Below are positions 49,246 to 57,291 of a DNA stretch of 64,000 nucleotides, piece after piece. The DNA comes from Elusimicrobia bacterium GWD2_63_28. Lineage in GTDB: Bacteria > Elusimicrobiota > Elusimicrobia > Elusimicrobiales > UBA9959. A program made the translations under genes and the position numbers. The notes below the pieces were generated by a model that made no database searches, was not told where the DNA came from, and saw only the letters and a list, made by a program, of their open reading frames with translations. The first letter of the stretch is position 1, and the number at the start of each line of letters is the position of its first letter. The DNA lies in NCBI GenBank assembly GCA_001799895.1, contig MGUI01000070.1, positions 1 through 64,000 on the forward strand, in the 5' to 3' direction.

Positions 49246-50660
49246 AAATCCTGCTCATCAGCCCCCTGCTTGCCCCTTCCCGTGTGCCGGAGGTTTACAA
49301 TATCGGCCTGGGCTATGTCGGGGCCGCCCTGCGCGCCGCCGGGCACCAGGTGGACCTGCTCGATATAGAGGGCAACCGCTATGCCGAGGCGCAGGTGGAG
49401 GAATTGCTCAAAGACAAGGATTTCGAAGTGGCCGCCATCGGCACGCTGGTGACAGGCTTCAAGTACATGAAGTGGCTGACCGCCCTGATACGCCGGCTGA
49501 AGCCAGGCGTGAAGATCTGGGTCGGGAACAGCATAGGTTCCACTATTCCCGAAACGATCCTGCGCGAAATGCCCGTGGACGTGGTGGTGATGGGCGAAGG
49601 CGAAGTGACCGCCGTGGAACTGGCCGCCGCAACAGCAGCGGGCAAGGGCCCGGCCGGTGTTAACGGCACTGCTTACCTCGAAGACGGGCAGGTGAAGCGA
49701 AACCCCGACCGCGAACTGATAGAGAATCTGGACGGTATCGCCATGCCGGCGTGGGATTTGTTCAACCAGGACCTCTATATACACAGTCCCACGGGCATCC
49801 TGCCCTCGCCGCGAGCCTATGTTATAACTACGCGCGGCTGCCCGTACCAGTGCACCTACTGCTACCACCCCTTTCAGAACCAGCGCATCCGCGCACATTC
49901 GGCCGAGCGCGTGGTGGCCGAGATCAAGCTGCTCAAGGAGCGCTACGGCATACGGGGCATAGTGTTCGGTGACGACCTGTTCACCGTGGATAAGAAGCGC
50001 GTGCGCGAGGTTTGCCGCCTGCTGATAGAGGGGAACGTGGGTGTGAAGTGGATGGCGGCGGCCCGCGTGAACACCGTGGACTTGGAGCTGCTGACGTACA
50101 TGCGGGAGGCCGGCTGTGTGGCGCTGGGCTTCGGCGTGGAATCCGCGAGCCCGGTAATACTCAAGAACATCAAGAAGCACGCCACGGCCGAGCAGGCCGC
50201 GGCCGCCATAAAGGCCTGCCGCGAGGCTGGCATCTACCCGGCGTGCAGCTTCATGATAGGCAATGTAGGCGAGACGCGCGAGACCGTGGAGGCCAGCGTG
50301 CGCTTCATGACGGAAAACGACCTGCCGCCAACGGATTTCTTCTTCTCCACGCCCTACCCGGGCACGGAACTTTACGAGTACGCTAAGGCGAAGGGCCTGA
50401 TAAAGGACGAGGCGGCGCTGTTCGGCTGCTACGCCGAGCAGGGCGCGAAGCTGCTGGTGAATTTTACGGACATGAGCGACGAGGAACTGATCGCCCTGCG
50501 CAAGGAGGCCACCGCGCGCGTGGCCGCCGATTACCGCCGCAGGCACCCGCTGCTGTGGGCGCGGGACCAGGCGGCCTTCCTGGCCTATTATATCGGCAGG
50601 TTCGGCCTGAAGACCACGGCGCAGAAAGTGGCCAAAAAGATCTTCAAGCTGGCGGCTTAA
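49242..50660 (+). CDS. B12-binding-type radical SAM enzyme
   Basis: This 472-residue protein has an N-terminal cobalamin-binding-like domain (about 1-140; NIGLGYVGAALRAAGHQVDL, exactly 20). The radical SAM core has the [4Fe-4S] motif CPYQCTYC near 198-205, then FGDDLFTV, GFGVESAS and SFMIGNVGET. Such class B enzymes methylate unactivated carbons or rearrange substrates. Coupled to rfbG (ATGA overlap) and followed by pseC, it may act on a 6-deoxy sugar, for example C-methylation, but this is inference. The B12 DxHxxG motif is not clear (DLLDIEGNR instead), so cobalamin binding is uncertain. Confidence 0.7.
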   Translation: MKILLISPLLAPSRVPEVYNIGLGYVGAALRAAGHQVDLLDIEGNRYAEAQVEELLKDKDFEVAAIGTLVTGFKYMKWLTALIRRLKPGVKIWVGNSIGSTIPETILREMPVDVVVMGEGEVTAVELAAATAAGKGPAGVNGTAYLEDGQVKRNPDRELIENLDGIAMPAWDLFNQDLYIHSPTGILPSPRAYVITTRGCPYQCTYCYHPFQNQRIRAHSAERVVAEIKLLKERYGIRGIVFGDDLFTVDKKRVREVCRLLIEGNVGVKWMAAARVNTVDLELLTYMREAGCVALGFGVESASPVILKNIKKHATAEQAAAAIKACREAGIYPACSFMIGNVGETRETVEASVRFMTENDLPPTDFFFSTPYPGTELYEYAKAKGLIKDEAALFGCYAEQGAKLLVNFTDMSDEELIALRKEATARVAADYRRRHPLLWARDQAAFLAYYIGRFGLKTTAQKVAKKIFKLAA

Positions 50661-50669
50661 AAGGAACAA

Positions 50670-51812
50670 ATGAGAAAACCAATCCCCTACGGTTCGCAGT
50701 GGATAGACGACGAGGACGTGAAGGCCGTAGCGAAAGTGCTGAAGGGGGAACTGATAACCCAGGGCCCCGTGGCGGTGCAGTTCGAAGAGAAGATCTGCGA
50801 ACTGACCGGCGCCAAGTATTGCCTGAGCATGGCCAACGGCACGGCCGCGCTGCACCTGGCGGTCATGGCTCTGGAACTGGAGAAAGGGATGGAGGGCATC
50901 ACCTCCACCAATACCTTTGTGGCCTCGTCCAACGCTTTTGTTTACAGCGGGCTCAAGCCCGTGCTGGCGGACATTGACCCGCGCACCTTTAACGTTTTCC
51001 CCGAAGACCTTAAAAAGCGCATAACCAAGAAGACCCGCGTGATAATACCGGTGCATTTCGCCGGGCAGCCTTGCGAGACGGCCAAGATCCGCAAACTGGC
51101 CGGCAAGCAGGTGCATATCATCGAGGACGCCGCGCACGCGATAGGGTCGAAGTATGAGGACGGCAGCCTGGTGGGCGCGTGCAAACACTCCGACATGACC
51201 ATCTTCTCGTTCCACCCGGTGAAGACCATCACCTCCGGTGAGGGCGGCGCGATAACCACTAACAGTAAAGTGCTCTACGAGCGCTTGAAATCGATGCGCA
51301 TCTGCGGCGTGGTGCGCGACGTCCCTAATAAACCGGGACCCTGGTACTACGAGGTCCAACGCCTCGGCTTCAACTACCGCCTGACCGACATACACTGCGC
51401 GCTGGGCATGAGCCAGCTGGGCAAGCTGAAGGCGTTCATAAAGCGCCGCCGCGAGATAGTGGCCCGCTACAACAAAGAGCTGGCCGGCCTGCCGGTGCTG
51501 ACGCTGCCCTATGAGCGGCCGGGCGTGTTCTCGGCGTTCCACCTATACGTGACGCTGATAGACTTTAAAAAATTGGGCAAAAGCCGCAAAGAGGTAATAG
51601 AGACGCTGGTGGCGGAGAAGATAGGCACGCAGGTGCATTATATCCCCGTGCACGAGCAGCCTTATTACCGCAAAGAGTTCGGCTATAAGCACGGGGACCT
51701 GCCCAACTCCGAGAAGTATTACGAGCAGGCGCTCAGCCTGCCGCTGTACCCGCGCATGACCGACGAGGAAGTGGACCACGTGATAAAGCAAGTCAGGCGA
51801 GTGCTCTCCTGA
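50670..51812 (+). CDS. pseC: PseC-type aminotransferase (pseudaminic acid pathway)
   Basis: This 380-residue DegT-fold enzyme begins IPYGSQWIDDEDVKAV and LKGELITQGPVAVQFEE (PseC signature), then ANGTAALHLAVMAL, IEDAAHAIGSKY and the Schiff-base lysine in FSFHPVKTITSGEGG. It converts the UDP-4-keto-6-deoxy-L-sugar to the 4-amino-altrosamine. The PseB dehydratase that should supply the substrate is not found in this window. Confidence 0.9.
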   Translation: MRKPIPYGSQWIDDEDVKAVAKVLKGELITQGPVAVQFEEKICELTGAKYCLSMANGTAALHLAVMALELEKGMEGITSTNTFVASSNAFVYSGLKPVLADIDPRTFNVFPEDLKKRITKKTRVIIPVHFAGQPCETAKIRKLAGKQVHIIEDAAHAIGSKYEDGSLVGACKHSDMTIFSFHPVKTITSGEGGAITTNSKVLYERLKSMRICGVVRDVPNKPGPWYYEVQRLGFNYRLTDIHCALGMSQLGKLKAFIKRRREIVARYNKELAGLPVLTLPYERPGVFSAFHLYVTLIDFKKLGKSRKEVIETLVAEKIGTQVHYIPVHEQPYYRKEFGYKHGDLPNSEKYYEQALSLPLYPRMTDEEVDHVIKQVRRVLS

Positions 51813-51813
51813 C

Positions 51814-52653
51814 ATGAAGACAGGCGCCATAATACAGGCCAGGATGACCTCCACCCGGCTGCCGGGCAAGGTGGCTAAAGAGCTGCCCTACGGCAGCGGG
51901 ATCACCGTGCTGGAGCAGGTGGCGCGCCGCCTGGGCCGCTGCCGGGCCGTGGACCAGGTTATAGTGGCGGCCACTACCGACAAGGCGGACGCCCCGCTGG
52001 GCCGCCTGGCCGCCAAGGCCGGGGCGCAGTTCTTCAGGGGGTCCAAAGAGGACGTGCTGGAGCGCTACTACAAGGCCGCGCTGAAATTTAAGCTGGACAC
52101 GGTAGTGCGCATCACCAGCGACTGCCCCTGCGTGGACCCCGCGCTGGTGGACGACCTGGTGGCGGTGCACCGGCAGGCCGGGGCGGACTATACCGCCAAC
52201 GTGGTGCGGCTGACCTTTCCCGACGGCTTCGACGCGGAAGTGTTCAGCTTTGCCGCGCTGAAGGCCGCGCACGAGCAGGCGCGAGACAAGGCCGACCGCG
52301 AGCACGTTACCTCCTACCTGCGGTCGCACGCCGAGCTCTTCAAGGTGGTTTCGGCGGAGGCCCCGGCGGGCAGCCGGCGGCCGGACCTGCGCGTTACCCT
52401 GGACACCGCCGAGGATTACCTGCTGCTCTGCGCCGTCTACGACAATTTATACGCCCCCGGCAGGCCCTTCGGCCTGGGGGAAGTGCTGCGGCTCTTCGCG
52501 GCTAAGCCCTGGCTGGAAGAGATAAACCGGCGCAGCCTGGCGAAGAAGAAATTCGCCAGCAGGCGGGAAGAATTCAGGCGGGCCGTGGAACTGCTGGAGC
52601 TGCAGGAGCTGGGCCAGGCGGCCGCCGCGCTGAAAAAACTTATTAAAAAATGA
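51814..52653 (+). CDS. pseF: Pseudaminic acid cytidylyltransferase (PseF/SpsF-like)
   Basis: This 279-residue protein shows IIQARMTSTRLPGKV (6-20), FRGSKEDVLERYY and ITSDCPCVDPALVDD near 103-117, the CTP-transferase fold. It probably makes CMP-pseudaminic acid. It follows pseC by 1 bp and overlaps the PseG fusion by 4 bp. The last about 70 residues (Lys/Arg/Glu helices) extend beyond the usual domain. Confidence 0.8.
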   Translation: MKTGAIIQARMTSTRLPGKVAKELPYGSGITVLEQVARRLGRCRAVDQVIVAATTDKADAPLGRLAAKAGAQFFRGSKEDVLERYYKAALKFKLDTVVRITSDCPCVDPALVDDLVAVHRQAGADYTANVVRLTFPDGFDAEVFSFAALKAAHEQARDKADREHVTSYLRSHAELFKVVSAEAPAGSRRPDLRVTLDTAEDYLLLCAVYDNLYAPGRPFGLGEVLRLFAAKPWLEEINRRSLAKKKFASRREEFRRAVELLELQELGQAAAALKKLIKK

Positions 52654-54044
52654 AAGTGCTGATATTCACCGAGGGCGGGGGCAAAAGCGGCTTCGGGCAC
52701 GTTACCCGGTGCCTGTCTCTCTACCGCGCCTTCCGCGCCGCAGGCGCCGACGCCGAGATAGTGCTGGACGGCGACGCCGCCGCGGCCGGCCTGCTGCGCG
52801 GGGCCAGGCACAGGCTAATGGCCTGGCGCGGGCCGCGCGGGCTGGCCGCCCTGCTGGGCGGCGACATAGCCGTGGTGGACTCCTACAAGGCGCCCTTGAA
52901 CTTTTACCGCCAGGCCGCCGCCCGGGCGCGGCTGCTGGTCAGCCTGGACGATTGCAAGCGCCTGCGCTACCCGGCCGGGCTGGTGGTGAACGGCGCCGTG
53001 GCCGCCGCGCGGCTGCGCTATCCGCGCGCGGCCGGCGTGGACTACCTGCTGGGCGCGCGCTATACGCCGCTGAGGCCTGAATTTAAAACCTGCCCTCGCC
53101 GCGCACAGCCCGCGAAGCTGCGGCGGGTGCTGATAACCTTCGGCGGGGCCGATACCGCGGGACTGGCCGGCAGGCTGGGAGAGTTCCTGCGCAAGACTAC
53201 GGATCTCAGGATAGAGACGCCCCGGGCCGGGCGCAGGCTGGGCGCCGCGGCCGTAAAGCGCGCCATGCTGCGCGCCGACGCCTGCGTGACGGCCTGCGGC
53301 CAGACCACCTACGAACTGGCCGCCTGCGGCACGCCGCAGATAGGGGTGGGCTTCGCCGAGAACCAGCGGCTCAATATAGAAGGCTGGAAAGCCCTGAGGG
53401 TGATGAACTTTGCGGGCTGGAAGGGCGAGGCGGGGTTATTTGACCGCATAGCCGCGCTGCTGGCCGGCCTTACGAAGGCCGAGCGTACAGCCATGGCGGC
53501 GCGGGGGCGCGCGGCCTCCGACGGGCAGGGCGCGGGCCGCGTGGCCGCCGCCGCGCTGGCCCGGGCGGCGCAGCCCCCGGTTTTTAAATTGCGCCGCGCC
53601 GCTCTCAGCGACAGCCGGGCTATCTTCGAACTTTCCAATTCCCCGGCGGTGCGGGCTAACTCCATCAATACCGGGAAGATAGAATGGGCGGGCCATAAAA
53701 GCTGGTTCGCCGCGAAGCTGAAAAATCCCGGCTACCTGTTCCTGGTGGCCGAGGCCGGCGGGAAATTCGCGGGTCAACTGCGCTATGAGGCGGAGGGGAA
53801 AGAAGCCCTGGTAAGCGTGAGCATAGCGGAGAGTTTCCGGGGTCGCGGGCTGGCCGCGCCGCTGCTGGCAGCCGGCAGCCGGGAATTGTTTGCCGCCTTC
53901 CCGGGTGTAAAAAAGATAAACGCCTACATCCGCCCCGCGAACAAACCCTCGGCGCGGGCCTTTGAAAAAGCCGGCTACAAATTCGAGAGAACGATTTTAA
54001 TGAATAAGGTCAGGCTGGGGAAATATGCCGCGAAAAGAAAATAA
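52650..54044 (+). CDS. PseG hydrolase fused to GNAT acetyltransferase (PseG-PseH)
   Basis: The protein has 464 residues. Residues 1-305 form a GT-B-like PseG domain with GFGHVTRCLSLYRAF near 14-28 (H17 at the catalytic position), VVDSYK, SLDDCKR, TFGGADTAGLAG and ACGQTTYELAACGTPQIGVG (20). It hydrolyses the UDP bond of the diacetamido sugar. Residues 310-464 form a GNAT domain (RRAALSDSRAIFELSN; VSIAESFRGRGLAAPLL as acyl-CoA loop; AFEKAGYKFE) equivalent to PseH, which acetylates the 4-amine. PseG and PseH act in reverse order, so the fusion could channel substrate. Alternatively the GNAT adds another acyl group. Confidence 0.87.
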   Translation: MKVLIFTEGGGKSGFGHVTRCLSLYRAFRAAGADAEIVLDGDAAAAGLLRGARHRLMAWRGPRGLAALLGGDIAVVDSYKAPLNFYRQAAARARLLVSLDDCKRLRYPAGLVVNGAVAAARLRYPRAAGVDYLLGARYTPLRPEFKTCPRRAQPAKLRRVLITFGGADTAGLAGRLGEFLRKTTDLRIETPRAGRRLGAAAVKRAMLRADACVTACGQTTYELAACGTPQIGVGFAENQRLNIEGWKALRVMNFAGWKGEAGLFDRIAALLAGLTKAERTAMAARGRAASDGQGAGRVAAAALARAAQPPVFKLRRAALSDSRAIFELSNSPAVRANSINTGKIEWAGHKSWFAAKLKNPGYLFLVAEAGGKFAGQLRYEAEGKEALVSVSIAESFRGRGLAAPLLAAGSRELFAAFPGVKKINAYIRPANKPSARAFEKAGYKFERTILMNKVRLGKYAAKRK

Positions 54045-55095
54045 ACCGACGCTGAAGATAGGCGGCCGGGCCGTCGGGGGAGAAGCCCCGGCGTTCATCA
54101 TAGCCGAGCTGTCGGCCAACCACGGGCAAAAGCTGGAGACGGCGCTGAAGTCCGTGCGCGCCGCCGCGAAGGCGGGGGCCGACGCGATAAAGATCCAGAC
54201 CTACACCGCCGACACGCTGACGATAGAATCTAAGAAAAAGTATTTCCGGATAAACCAGGGCACGCTGTGGGACGGCCGCACGCTCTATGACCTTTACAAA
54301 GAGGCCTATACCCCCTGGGAGTGGCATTACAAGCTGAAGAAGGCCGCCGCCGACGAGGGGCTGGTGTTTTTCTCCACGCCTTTTGACAAAAGCGCCGCCG
54401 ATTTCCTGGAGGAGCTGGGCGTGCCGTGCTACAAAGTGGCCTCTTTCGAACTCAACGACCTGCCGCTGGTTGAATATATCGCCGCCAAGGGCAAGCCGGT
54501 CATTATGTCCACGGGGATTTCGACGCTGCCGGAGATCTCGGAGGCCGTGGCGGCCTGCCGCAAGGCGAAGAACGGGAGCGTGGCCCTGTTGAAGTGCACC
54601 TCGTCGTACCCGGCGCCTTACTCTGAAATGAATCTGCGCACCATGCCGGACCTCGGCGCGCGCTTCGGCTGCGTGGCCGGGCTTTCAGACCATTCGGAGG
54701 GCATTACCGCCCCGGTGGCCGCCGCGGCGCTGGGCGCGAAGATCATAGAGAAACATTTTATCCTGGACCGCAAAGTGGGCGGGCCCGACGCGGCCTTCTC
54801 GCTGGAGGCGGGGGACTTTGCCGCTATGGTGAAGGCCGTGCGCCAGGCGGAGGAAAGCCTGGGCACGGTCACCTACGACCTGTCACCGGCGACGAAGCGC
54901 AGCCGCAAATTCTCGCGGTCGCTGTTTGCCGTGACCGATATCAAGAAGGGAGCGGCGTTCACCGAGGCGAACGTGCGCTCGATACGCCCCGCCGACGGGC
55001 TGCCGCCCAAGTACCTGCCGAAGGTGCTGCGCGGACGGGCCGCGGTCGACATAGAGAGAGGGACCCCGCTGAAATGGGCGCACCTGAAAAAATAA
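54025..55095 (+). CDS. pseI: Pseudaminic acid synthase
   Basis: This 356-residue NeuB-family synthase has the PseI-specific ELSANHGQKLE (28-38) and the inserted FRINQGTLWDGRTLYDLYKE (20) loop, then FFSTPFDKSA, YKVASFEL, KCTSSYPAP, GLSDHSEGI and EKHFILDRKVGGPD. A C-terminal SAF domain lies at about 290-356. It condenses PEP with the 6-deoxy-AltdiNAc sugar. It overlaps its neighbours by 20 and 22 bp, so the pse genes are strongly coupled. Confidence 0.92.
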   Translation: MPRKENKPTLKIGGRAVGGEAPAFIIAELSANHGQKLETALKSVRAAAKAGADAIKIQTYTADTLTIESKKKYFRINQGTLWDGRTLYDLYKEAYTPWEWHYKLKKAAADEGLVFFSTPFDKSAADFLEELGVPCYKVASFELNDLPLVEYIAAKGKPVIMSTGISTLPEISEAVAACRKAKNGSVALLKCTSSYPAPYSEMNLRTMPDLGARFGCVAGLSDHSEGITAPVAAAALGAKIIEKHFILDRKVGGPDAAFSLEAGDFAAMVKAVRQAEESLGTVTYDLSPATKRSRKFSRSLFAVTDIKKGAAFTEANVRSIRPADGLPPKYLPKVLRGRAAVDIERGTPLKWAHLKK

Positions 55096-55961
55096 AGAAA
55101 CTGGCACTCGGCACGGCGCAGTTCGGCCTGGCCTACGGAGTGTCCAACAAGCGGGGCCTGGTGCCCGCGCCCGAGGTGCTGGACATTTTAAAGCTGGCCG
55201 CGGCCGCCGGTGTGGACCTGCTGGACACGGCGCAGGCCTACGGCGGCAGCGAGGCCGCCATCGGCGCTTACCTGAAGACCTCGCCGGGCGCCTTCCGCGT
55301 GGTCACCAAGCTCAAGGACGTGCCCGGCGCGGAGGCTACTGCGGCCCTGCGCACTTCGGCGGACCGCGCCGGCGTCGGCCGCTTCTACGGCACGCTGCTG
55401 CATTCCTACGACGAGCACCTGGCGCATCCGGACCGCTACGAGGGCCTGCTGGAGTGCCGCCGGAGCGGCCTGACGCAGAAGACCGGCTTCTCGCTGTACC
55501 ACCCGGAGCAGGCCGCGCGGCTGCTGGCCGCCCAGATCGATTTCGATTTAGTGCAGGTGCCTTACAGCCTGCTGGACAGGCGTTTCGAGCGCGTTTTTCC
55601 TGCGCTGAAGGCCGCGGGCGTGGAGATACACGTGCGCTCGGTGTTCTTGCAGGGCCTGCTGCTGATGAACGCGACCTCCATCCCCGAGGGCCTGCGGCGG
55701 GCGGCCCCGAAGGTGGAATTGATCCGCGCCTACGCCGCCGTACACGGCTGGACGGCGGCCGCGGTCTGCGCCGGCTTCGCGCTGGCCAACCCCTTGGTGG
55801 ACCGGGTGGTGATAGGCGTGGACGGCCTGCCGGCGCTGAAAGACAATTTAGAGGGACTGGGGGCGCTCCCGGGCGGGGACCTACCCGGCCTGCAGGCCGC
55901 GCTGGGCGGCCTGGCCGAAACCGACGAAGATCTGATACTGCCGCAGAACTGGAAGAAATAG
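55074..55961 (+). CDS. Aldo/keto reductase
   Basis: This 295-residue protein has the AKR barrel motifs LGTAQFGLAYGV (11-22), DLLDTAQAYGGSE (catalytic Asp and Tyr), VTKLK (Lys) and LLHSYDE (His), and ends with VVIGVDGLPALKDNL. Members of this group recur in nonulosonic acid and flagellin-glycan clusters. Here it is translationally coupled to pseI and may reduce a keto group on a Pse derivative or on its side chain (inference). Confidence 0.8.
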   Translation: MGAPEKIKKLALGTAQFGLAYGVSNKRGLVPAPEVLDILKLAAAAGVDLLDTAQAYGGSEAAIGAYLKTSPGAFRVVTKLKDVPGAEATAALRTSADRAGVGRFYGTLLHSYDEHLAHPDRYEGLLECRRSGLTQKTGFSLYHPEQAARLLAAQIDFDLVQVPYSLLDRRFERVFPALKAAGVEIHVRSVFLQGLLLMNATSIPEGLRRAAPKVELIRAYAAVHGWTAAAVCAGFALANPLVDRVVIGVDGLPALKDNLEGLGALPGGDLPGLQAALGGLAETDEDLILPQNWKK

Positions 55962-55971
55962 CGAGGAAACC

Positions 55972-57291
55972 ATGATAACCAACTTTGAGAAGTCCGACAA
56001 AATGATAGCGCGCGCCCAGGAACTGATCCCGGGCGGCGGGCATACCTACAGCAAGGGCCTGGACCAGTCGCCCAAGCTGGGGCCGAAGCTCATAGAGCGC
56101 GGTAAGGGTTGTTATGTGTGGGACGTCGACGGGAATAAGTATCTGGACTGGGCCATGGGCCTGACCGCAGTGAACCTGGGCCACGCCTACAAGCCGGTGC
56201 TGGACGCCGTGCGCGCCGAGCTGCTGAAGGGCAGCAACTTCCAGTGCCCCTCGCCGATAGAGAGCGAGCTGGCCGAGTATTTCATCAGCCAGGTGCCGGG
56301 CGCCGAGATGGTGAAGTTCGCCAAGAACGGCTCGACGGTGACGACGGCCGCGCTGAAACTGGCGCGCGCCTACACCGGCCGCAAGTACATAGCCTACTGC
56401 TCCGACCACGGCTTCTTCTCCTACGACGACTGGTACATAGGCAAGAAACCCAATAACGCCGGCGTGCCGCAGGAAGTGGCGGACCTGTCCCTGACCTTCC
56501 GCTATAACGACATCAAGTCCGTAGAAGAGCTGTTCGCCAAGTACCCGGGGCAGATAGCCGGGGTGATACTGGAGCCGATGGAGTTCGACTACCCGCAGGA
56601 CAATTTCCTGCACCAGCTGCGCGACCTCTGCAAAAAGAACGGCACGGTATTCATCCTCGACGAGATGATCACCGGCTTCCGGCTGGGCTACCCGGGCGCG
56701 CACGCCGCGCTGGGCGTGCAGGCCGACCTGACCACCTGGGGCAAGGGCGTGGCCAACGGCTTCTCCTGCTGCATGCTGGCCGGCCGGAAAGACATCATGA
56801 ACCTGGGCGGCATCAACCACGACAAAGAGCGCGTGTTCCTGATCTCCACCACGCACGGCGCCGAGACCCATTCCCTGGCGGCCGCGATGGCCACCATCAA
56901 GGCCGTCAAAGAGAATAACCTGGTCGAGCGCAATATAAAGATGGGCGAGGCGCTGCGCAAAGGGCTGGAGGACGGCATAAAGGCCGCAGGCCTCTCCGAG
57001 TACCTGACCGTGAAGGGCCACCCGTGCTGGCTGCTGATGCAGTTCCGCGACGCGAAGAAGGAATTCAGCGACGGCTTTAAGACGCTGGTGATGCAGGAGG
57101 CGGTGAAGCACGGCTTGCTCTTCCGCGGCACCTTTGTGTTCAGCCTTGCGCACGGCGGGAAAGAGCTGCAGAAGACGATACGCATCTTCCGGAAGATCTT
57201 CAAGACTTACAAAGCGGCGATAAAGGCCGGCGGCTACGAGGGCTTTCTCGTCGGGGAACCGGTGAAGCCGGTGTTCAGGAAATTCAATTAA
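55972..57291 (+). CDS. Class III aminotransferase (GSA aminomutase-like)
   Basis: This 439-residue PLP enzyme resembles glutamate-1-semialdehyde aminomutase: ELIPGGGHTYSKG (17-29), VWDVDGNKYLDW, KNGSTVTTAALKLARAYTGR (20), ILDEMITGFR and the lysine in TTWGKGVANGF. Here it most likely acts on an acyl or sugar intermediate, not in haem synthesis, because it sits inside a Pse operon and differs from HemL-type sequences. Such paralogues are common in glycan clusters. GAGGAAACC precedes the ATG. Confidence 0.8.
   Translation: MITNFEKSDKMIARAQELIPGGGHTYSKGLDQSPKLGPKLIERGKGCYVWDVDGNKYLDWAMGLTAVNLGHAYKPVLDAVRAELLKGSNFQCPSPIESELAEYFISQVPGAEMVKFAKNGSTVTTAALKLARAYTGRKYIAYCSDHGFFSYDDWYIGKKPNNAGVPQEVADLSLTFRYNDIKSVEELFAKYPGQIAGVILEPMEFDYPQDNFLHQLRDLCKKNGTVFILDEMITGFRLGYPGAHAALGVQADLTTWGKGVANGFSCCMLAGRKDIMNLGGINHDKERVFLISTTHGAETHSLAAAMATIKAVKENNLVERNIKMGEALRKGLEDGIKAAGLSEYLTVKGHPCWLLMQFRDAKKEFSDGFKTLVMQEAVKHGLLFRGTFVFSLAHGGKELQKTIRIFRKIFKTYKAAIKAGGYEGFLVGEPVKPVFRKFN

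Noticed and set aside
49179..51542. 787-codon minus-strand frame over the radical SAM and pseC genes
   Set aside because: Low-complexity His/Gly/Leu shadow, no domain recognised, and real genes occupy the other strand.
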